From an uncultured Sphingobacteriales bacterium (lineage in GTDB: Bacteria; Bacteroidota; Bacteroidia; Chitinophagales; Chitinophagaceae): DNA of 8,130 nt. Below, one piece after another: positions 1 through 4,918 of this stretch. The notes under the pieces were generated by a model. The model was not told the DNA's origin. It ran no database searches and saw only the letters and a program-made list of their open reading frames with translations. The DNA is taken from contig CAMLFX010000113.1 in NCBI GenBank assembly GCA_946479435.1, forward strand, positions 1-8,130, written 5' to 3'. The translations under genes and the position numbers were made by a program. Position 1 is the first letter of the stretch, and every line of letters begins with the position of its first letter.

Positions 1-511
1 TATTGCTATACGCCCTATTGCCATACCCTACCAATTGCCCTTCTGTACCCAGATCGCGCAAGTAATATTTTACCCCGTTGTATGTGGTATATGGGCTGTA
101 GTAAAACCCGCCAACACCTCCTGTAAGATATGGTGTAAAGCGGCTGTTCAACTCGCCGGTAAAAAACCTGAAAAAGTTAAATTCCGCCTGTATGGTTGCT
201 TCCAGTATATCGCTCTTAAAGTTAAGGTTACGCCTTTTGTTGAAGTAGTTATTCGATAGTTTATCGTCGTAACCTACTTTCGTATATGCCGCCGAAAAGC
301 GTACAGCTATAAACGGGTTGGCGTGTATCCGTACAAACGCACCACCTGCGGGCCTTACAAATTTAAAACCGTAGTGATCGTTCAGGTCACCAAAATATTG
401 CGACCCACCCAGCGATATGCCATACTCTTTATTCTCATAGAAAGTTTGGGCACTTGTCTTTTCGAAAAGCAGCAAAAACAATAAGAATAAACAAATGACA
501 CTATTCCGCAT
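1..511 (-). CDS. DUF6089 family outer-membrane-type protein, N-terminal 170 residues (runs off left edge)
   Basis: Reading the minus strand from the ATG at 511-509 gives an open frame of 170 codons with no stop before the window edge, so the gene is 3'-truncated by the window, not broken. The protein begins with a signal peptide (MRNSV, a hydrophobic run over residues 5-16, then TSAQ with probable cleavage near residue 22). After it come short aromatic/glycine-rich strands typical of a small beta-barrel: GISLGGSQYFGDLN at 31-44, RRNLNFKSDILE at 93-104, and a YLTGGVGGFYYSP stretch at 128-140. This resembles the DUF6089 family of Bacteroidota, predicted outer-membrane beta-barrels of unknown function that are commonly found after NAD kinase. 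Here it follows nadK by 51 bp on the same strand. From the usual gene order in the group I infer that undecaprenyl diphosphate synthase and BamA genes may follow beyond the left edge; that cannot be seen. Family assignment is by recall of the sequence pattern and is not certain. Confidence 0.8.
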   Translation of the reverse strand, partial: MRNSVICLFLLFLLLFEKTSAQTFYENKEYGISLGGSQYFGDLNDHYGFKFVRPAGGAFVRIHANPFIAVRFSAAYTKVGYDDKLSNNYFNKRRNLNFKSDILEATIQAEFNFFRFFTGELNSRFTPYLTGGVGGFYYSPYTTYNGVKYYLRDLGTEGQLVGYGNRAYSN

Positions 512-530
512 AGGCTGTTTAGTATAACTA

Positions 531-538
531 CAAATGTA
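531..538 (-). promoter_or_regulatory. Candidate Bacteroidota -7 promoter box (TACATTTG) before the DUF6089 gene
   Basis: On the minus strand TACATTTG matches all six fixed positions of the Bacteroidota housekeeping -7 consensus TAnnTTTG. It lies 19 bases before the ATG at 511, leaving a short 5' leader. I do not see a matching TTTG at the expected -33 distance, so this is a partial match. If real, the DUF6089 gene has its own promoter besides any read-through from nadK. Confidence 0.4.
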
Positions 539-562
539 ATTGTTTTATTGTAAGAGGGTTAT

Positions 563-1441
563 CTAATTTCTCTTGTCAATACCCCAATACAGCTTCTGGC
601 GTATGGTTTTCAGGAAATTGTGCTCATCGGGCCGCACCAGCGATATGGTAAAGTTTTCCTTTTTCACCGCCAGTTGTATGCTGCTGTTTATAGTTTCTGT
701 TCGCGAATCGAGCGTGCACAGAAAATTTTCAGCCCTCCCCTCTACTTCAAACGATATTACATTATCATCGGGCACTATAATGGGGCGTACATTCAGGTTG
801 TGGGGTGCAACAGGTGTTATTACAAAACTGGATGTTTGCGGAAACACAATAGGACCGCCGCAGCTAAGTGAATAACCGGTAGAACCGGTAGGTGTAGACA
901 CTATCAACCCATCTGCCCAATATGTATTCAAAAACTCACCGTTCAGGTAGGTATGTATCTTTATCATCGAAGAGGAATCCTTACGATGTATGGTAAACTC
1001 ATTGAGCGCATAAGGTGCTCCATCAAACATTGGTTTACTTGAATCCAGGTGCAGCAATGTTCTTTTCTCTAAAGTATAAGAGCCACGTACCAGCGATAGT
1101 ACAGCTTCCTCAATTTCTTCTTCAGGTATAGCCGCCAGGAAACCCAGTCTGCCCAGGTTAATGCCTATGATGGGAATATTACTGTTGCCTACAAACGATA
1201 CGGTATCCAGCATAGTACCGTCGCCACCCAGGCTAAAAAGCATATCAGTGTGCGCGGGCAGGTCTTGTTTACCGGTAAATAAGCGTGGCGCACTGCTAAG
1301 CGTTACATAAGGGGTTATACGCTCATAAAACTCCTTGTAAAACAACAAGGGCAGTTTATGGCTCTCCAGCATTTCTATAATATGCTTCAGGGTGGGTATG
1401 TCTTGCTCGTCGAAAGTACGGTTGTAAAGTGCTACCAGCAT
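563..1441 (-). CDS. nadK: NAD kinase
   Basis: ATP-NAD kinase (EC 2.7.1.23) phosphorylates NAD to NADP in the cytoplasm and is the sole route to NADP in most bacteria. Numbering from the chosen ATG (292 residues): the N-terminal Rossmann-like domain holds the diagnostic GGDGTML at 72-78, followed by GINLGRLGFLAAI at 93-105. The NE pair of the LNEFTIHR motif is at 147-148. The C-terminal beta-sandwich holds DGLIVSTPTGSTGYSLSCGG at 177-196 and ITPVAPHNLNVRP at 208-220. The DGQ/DSR-type turn is present as LDSR at 244-247. Length fits the family. The frame is open up to a GTG at 1486 with ATGs at 1474 and 1471, but homologues as I know them begin directly with the first beta strand, as in MLVALYNRTF, so I place the start at 1441. 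The upstream Omp85-type gene ends at 1490, so the two are probably co-transcribed. No Shine-Dalgarno site is evident. Confidence 0.96.
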   Translation of the reverse strand: MLVALYNRTFDEQDIPTLKHIIEMLESHKLPLLFYKEFYERITPYVTLSSAPRLFTGKQDLPAHTDMLFSLGGDGTMLDTVSFVGNSNIPIIGINLGRLGFLAAIPEEEIEEAVLSLVRGSYTLEKRTLLHLDSSKPMFDGAPYALNEFTIHRKDSSSMIKIHTYLNGEFLNTYWADGLIVSTPTGSTGYSLSCGGPIVFPQTSSFVITPVAPHNLNVRPIIVPDDNVISFEVEGRAENFLCTLDSRTETINSSIQLAVKKENFTISLVRPDEHNFLKTIRQKLYWGIDKRN

Positions 1442-1489
1442 ATATTTTGTATTGGGTTGAAGTGTGTGCATCATTACAATACACACCTT

Positions 1490-2929
1490 TTACTCGCTAC
1501 TGATGTGCAAAAATAGCCCTTTTTCGCCCAAATGGTTCCAGGTGTACTCTACCCGTAGTTTAAAATCGTAGGCTGATACAATATCTATCCCTGCGCCATA
1601 ACCAGTAAGCCACCTGTTATTCAGGTAGCTGTTGCCTGCAAACTTGTTCCTTACATAGCCGGCATCAAAAAATACTTTGGGGTACAGCCTGATGGGTATC
1701 ACAGGCAAATATTTAAAGGGCAGGTTACGTATAGATATATTCAAGGCTTCGTATTTTATATTATTGCGCAGCAAGCCATACTGCGACCCGTCTATTACAT
1801 AGTATTCATACCCACGCACATATTCGCTTTCCGTTCCCATTGCATTGCGCAATACATAAGGCTGTTCTTCAGGAAAGGTAAGCCGCCCCCTTAATATGTT
1901 TGATGTGTACCAGCGGTTACCGAATTTTTTAAAGTATCCGCTCTCGGTTTGCACGTATGCCTGAAATTTCATACCCTCAAACCCTCTTCTTACCACACCA
2001 TAGCCTACAAGCTTGCTACCTTCCATAGGGTAGTTCCAGTTGTCAACTTTATTTATTTCAAGCTTATACAGAAATTGCAACATCTGTAGTTCTGTACTGG
2101 CATTTTGCAGGTAGTCGCTATTCAGCTTTGCTATGGTATCATTTATCGTCCAGTCTTTATATCTCAGCTCAAACAAATGCCGGGTAGTGTAGCCTGGCCG
2201 GTACACATATAATAAGGCACCTTCAAACTGCCTTATTATATAACTGCGTGGCACTTTAACAAATTCCAGCTTGTTGCTGTCTGTTTTAAAGAATGTTTCT
2301 TCGTTGCGCGCCAGCAGGAAAGAGGCGCCCACACCGTGTTTCTGGTTTCTGTCAACGTATGGTTTAAAATAGTCGAGTGCAAACTTTTGGGTATACCCCA
2401 CCTGCACTGTAGCGGCAAGGCTTTCCATATTACCCCTGAAATTGCGGTTCTTAAGTGTTAACCGCAGGTTAGCCCTTCTTATATCCCTGTTGTGCTCGGT
2501 CCACCAAACATTAAAGTTTCTGTCAGCAAGTTGAAACGCTACTTCGGGAAGCAGGTACCACTGTTCTTTTACAGCTATATCCCATATCAGTGCACTGTCA
2601 TTTATTTTATCCAGGTAAAGATTTACGTCTGTAAACAGCGACATATTTTTTAATCGCTTACGGTTTGTTTCCAGGAATATATCCAGCGAATCGGATAATA
2701 TGGTTGTTCCTTCCTGCAGGCTCAATTCACGCAGTATTATATTACGCCGTGTTTTCTTATTGCCAAAGAGTTTTATCTCCTGTATTTTTACATGCTCCGC
2801 CAGTTGTAGTGCCGCTTTCGTGTTTTGCGTACTATCGTTCCTTACCTCAATACTTATTGGTTGGGCTATTGCACGTACTCCATACAGTAAAACAAAAACA
2901 ATAGGTATTAAGTACTTCATCAAGGGCAT
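1490..2929 (-). CDS. Compact Omp85/BamA-like outer membrane protein with one POTRA domain
   Basis: The 479-residue product has a signal peptide (MKYLIPIVFVLLYGVRAIAQ, residues 4-23, cleavage likely near 23), one POTRA-like domain at about 47-122 (VKIQEIKLFGNKKTRRNIIL, then NRKRLKNMSLFTDVNLYL) and a C-terminal beta-barrel. The barrel contains the Omp85 lid-loop signature VRGY at 371-374 and the late-strand motif FFDAGYV at 420-426. Known Omp85 proteins insert or translocate proteins at the outer membrane. True BamA has five POTRA domains and around 800 or more residues, so this is a different, short member whose substrate I cannot name. The terminal residues are LFLHISSE, without the terminal aromatic residue of a classical beta-signal. 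Starts at 2929 and at 2920 (MKYLIP, residue 4) are both possible; the second gives the more typical signal peptide, and the longer is given here. It is the first gene of a minus-strand block with nadK, diverging from the lipoprotein gene at 3056. Confidence 0.85.
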   Translation of the reverse strand: MPLMKYLIPIVFVLLYGVRAIAQPISIEVRNDSTQNTKAALQLAEHVKIQEIKLFGNKKTRRNIILRELSLQEGTTILSDSLDIFLETNRKRLKNMSLFTDVNLYLDKINDSALIWDIAVKEQWYLLPEVAFQLADRNFNVWWTEHNRDIRRANLRLTLKNRNFRGNMESLAATVQVGYTQKFALDYFKPYVDRNQKHGVGASFLLARNEETFFKTDSNKLEFVKVPRSYIIRQFEGALLYVYRPGYTTRHLFELRYKDWTINDTIAKLNSDYLQNASTELQMLQFLYKLEINKVDNWNYPMEGSKLVGYGVVRRGFEGMKFQAYVQTESGYFKKFGNRWYTSNILRGRLTFPEEQPYVLRNAMGTESEYVRGYEYYVIDGSQYGLLRNNIKYEALNISIRNLPFKYLPVIPIRLYPKVFFDAGYVRNKFAGNSYLNNRWLTGYGAGIDIVSAYDFKLRVEYTWNHLGEKGLFLHISSE

Positions 2930-3055
2930 GCAATATAATATATAGGCACAGTATAACTATATTTAGAAAAACCATTCCAACCCGCAATTTATTGTGGCAA
3001 TGAAATATGATGAAAAAAATGTAATTTTAAATAACAACCCTTAATTGTCTAATCA
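2930..3055. promoter_or_regulatory. AT-rich divergent promoter region
   Basis: This 126-bp spacer separates the two divergent starts and must hold both promoters. On the plus strand TAATTTTA at 3022-3029 matches five of six fixed bases of TAnnTTTG and lies 26 bases before the ATG at 3056. On the minus strand TACATTTT at 3023-3016 also matches five of six, but would give a leader near 87 bases for the Omp85-type gene. The two candidate boxes overlap by two bases. An imperfect inverted repeat, CCGCAA-TTTA-TTGTGG at 2982-2997, could be an operator. None has a convincing -33 element, so the individual boxes are tentative while the region as a divergent promoter is safe. Confidence 0.45.
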
Positions 3056-4555
3056 ATGCGTGTAGCATCCATATTGTTTACGGTCCTTGCCGCTTCTGCC
3101 CTGTTTTTCTCTTCCTGTAAACATGATATCCCTAAACCCGTATCGAACGGTATTGATAGCAGCGGCTACCCTAAAGCAATTGCAAATATTATTGTTACCA
3201 AATGTGCTACCGCGGGTTGTCACAACCAGGCCAGCTATACTAATGCGGGCGGCTTACTTTTAGATACCTGGGAACATTTGTTTGATGGAGGTTATAATGG
3301 TGCCGTAGCAGTAGCTTATAGTCCTGAGTTCAGCTCAATGCTATATTTTCTCAATACCGATTCCAGCCTTGGCCCTATTGCTGCACCAACCATGCCTAAA
3401 GACGGTGCACCACTTACCCGCGACGAGTATATAACCTTGCGCGACTGGATAGCCAATGGCGCACCCGATGCAAACGGGGTGGTACCTTTCTCAAGCGATG
3501 CTTCTACCCGCCAAAAGACCTACCTCACAATGCAGGCCTGCGATCAGATAGCAGTAATTGACGCCAAGAAACAAGTGGTAATGCGCTACATTAAAGTAGG
3601 CGCAGACGATGCTAACCCTGAGCTGGCCCATACGGTGCGTTTCTCTCACGACGGGCGCTATGCGTTTGTATGCTTTACATTTGGCAATGTAGTACAAAAG
3701 ATAGATGCCAGTACCGATAAGATAGTAGCTACCGTACAGCTTGATGCTATACCCGGGGGGGCGCAATGGAACGTGGTGCAACCCAATGCCGATGGCTCCC
3801 GCTTTGTAGTAAGCGATCTTACAGGTGGCCGCTTGCTATATTACGATTTCCCGACGGGGGCTAAATTCGATAAGTCATTGTTGACTACCGCGCATGGTAT
3901 TGCCGCAAACGATTCATTTACCAGTTTCTATGTAACCCAACAGGTAGGCAATAACATTTACAAGGTGAATATGAGCCTCGAAAACCCATTCCCTGATTTT
4001 CAAACCATCAATATAAAAGCATCAGATAGCGCTAACCCGCACGAAATAATTATGACCCCTGACAAAAAGAAGCTGTTCATTTCATGCCAGGCTTCTGATG
4101 AAGTAAGGATAGTAAGTACTGAAACGAACGAGCTTATTACCGGCCAGCCATCCGTTATCCCCGTTGGCAGAAAGCCACAAGAGTTTGCCATATCACTAAA
4201 GATGCCTTACTTGTTTGTTACCTGTATCGAGCAACCCGAGCCGGAATTCTCAACAGGGCAGGTTAAGTTTCGTGGATCTGTCTTTGTTATCAATTACCAA
4301 ACCCATACTGTGGTGAAGGAGATAAGAGGCAGGTTTTCATCCCCCCATGGCATTACGGTTGATGACAAGAATGGCGTCTTCTACTTTGCCAGCACCAATA
4401 TCAGCCCAGATGGTCCTGCGCCGCATCACGTATCAAGCTGTGGAGGTAACAATGGCTATTACAATGTATATGATCTATATACACTGGAACCGGCCAACAG
4501 CAAGCGTTTCGAGGTATTGCCGTTCCCATATTCATTCGATACAAGGTTTAAGTAG
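3056..4555 (+). CDS. Lipoprotein with cytochrome-c-like domain (CX4CH) fused to a YVTN/YncE-type beta-propeller
   Basis: The 499-residue product starts with a lipoprotein signal peptide ending LFFSSC, with the lipidated Cys at 21 followed by KHD. Residues about 36-138 resemble a c-type cytochrome domain of the kind fused to other domains in Bacteroidota and Planctomycetes: KCATAGCHN puts C50, C55 and H56 in a CX4CH arrangement, TMPKDG supplies a possible axial Met113, and LRDWIANGAP at 128-137 is the usual closing helix. From about 154 to the end there are seven blade-like repeats, each of the form 'hydrophobic strand - VT/VS turn - xxVxVID', for example FYVTQQVGNN at 291-300 and LFISCQASDEV at 340-350. 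This matches YVTN/YncE-like seven-bladed propellers. The C-terminal part contains HHVSSCGGNNGYYNVYDL at 457-474. Electron transfer or redox sensing on the envelope is inferred, not shown; substrate unknown. It precedes folB by 11 bp. The start is the first ATG giving an intact signal peptide. Confidence 0.85.
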   Translation: MRVASILFTVLAASALFFSSCKHDIPKPVSNGIDSSGYPKAIANIIVTKCATAGCHNQASYTNAGGLLLDTWEHLFDGGYNGAVAVAYSPEFSSMLYFLNTDSSLGPIAAPTMPKDGAPLTRDEYITLRDWIANGAPDANGVVPFSSDASTRQKTYLTMQACDQIAVIDAKKQVVMRYIKVGADDANPELAHTVRFSHDGRYAFVCFTFGNVVQKIDASTDKIVATVQLDAIPGGAQWNVVQPNADGSRFVVSDLTGGRLLYYDFPTGAKFDKSLLTTAHGIAANDSFTSFYVTQQVGNNIYKVNMSLENPFPDFQTINIKASDSANPHEIIMTPDKKKLFISCQASDEVRIVSTETNELITGQPSVIPVGRKPQEFAISLKMPYLFVTCIEQPEPEFSTGQVKFRGSVFVINYQTHTVVKEIRGRFSSPHGITVDDKNGVFYFASTNISPDGPAPHHVSSCGGNNGYYNVYDLYTLEPANSKRFEVLPFPYSFDTRFK

Positions 4556-4566
4556 TACTTTAGCAC

Positions 4567-4905
4567 ATGCTTACCGTTTCGCTGCATGGCATACGCATAC
4601 ATGCACCTTATGGCTTATATCCGCAGGAGCACTTCATTGGCAACGACTTTGAAGTAGACGTCGATCTCTACCTTCAAACAACAGAAGGCGCACCCTGGCC
4701 ATTTGCCGACTATACACTAATACACAGCATAGTAAACGATGTGTTCCAAGAGACTTTCCAGTTGCTTGAGACCTTTGTACAGCAGATATATGCCAACCTG
4801 AAGCTACAGATGCCCCCTACTGAAAAGATAAGGGTGGCTGTAAGGAAACTACACCCACCCATGCCCGGCGACATAGCCTACTCTGAGGTTTGCTACGAAG
4901 CTTAG
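4567..4905 (+). CDS. folB: Dihydroneopterin aldolase
   Basis: FolB converts 7,8-dihydroneopterin to 6-hydroxymethyl-7,8-dihydropterin and glycolaldehyde in cytoplasmic folate synthesis. The 112-residue protein is a little short but spans the whole fold. It opens with the family's VSLHGIRIHAPYGLYPQE, where E21 corresponds to the conserved pterin-binding Glu. The Tyr of the DYTLIHSIV motif is Y49, the LLE segment has E68, and K94 in VRKLHPP corresponds to the catalytic Lys. The start ATG lies directly before the first beta strand. It follows the propeller lipoprotein by 11 bp on the same strand and is probably carried on the same transcript, though the two have no evident shared role. A CTTTAGC stretch just before the start (4558-4564) faintly recalls a -7 box; I would not call a promoter from it. 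The stop is only 13 bp from the convergent purL stop. Seven of its eight Ile codons are ATA. Confidence 0.93.
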   Translation: MLTVSLHGIRIHAPYGLYPQEHFIGNDFEVDVDLYLQTTEGAPWPFADYTLIHSIVNDVFQETFQLLETFVQQIYANLKLQMPPTEKIRVAVRKLHPPMPGDIAYSEVCYEA

Positions 4906-4918
4906 TATCTGATTTGTC

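Noticed and set aside
35..259. Plus-strand 74-codon open frame near the left edge
   Set aside because: It is antisense to the DUF6089 coding frame, which has a signal peptide and family-like motifs.
1490..2929. Annotating the Omp85-type gene as bamA
   Set aside because: It has a single POTRA-like domain and is about half the length of BamA; a true bamA is more likely elsewhere.
3201..3223. Frameshift or sequencing error making CXXCH into CX4CH
   Set aside because: The frame is intact on both sides, the flanking residues fit the cytochrome-like pattern and I recall similar CX4CH motifs in related proteins, so an indel of exactly six bases is not needed to explain it.
4347..4652. Plus-strand 101-codon frame bridging the lipoprotein and folB
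   Set aside because: It is out of frame with both genes and contributes no recognisable domain; folB from 4567 fully explains the region.
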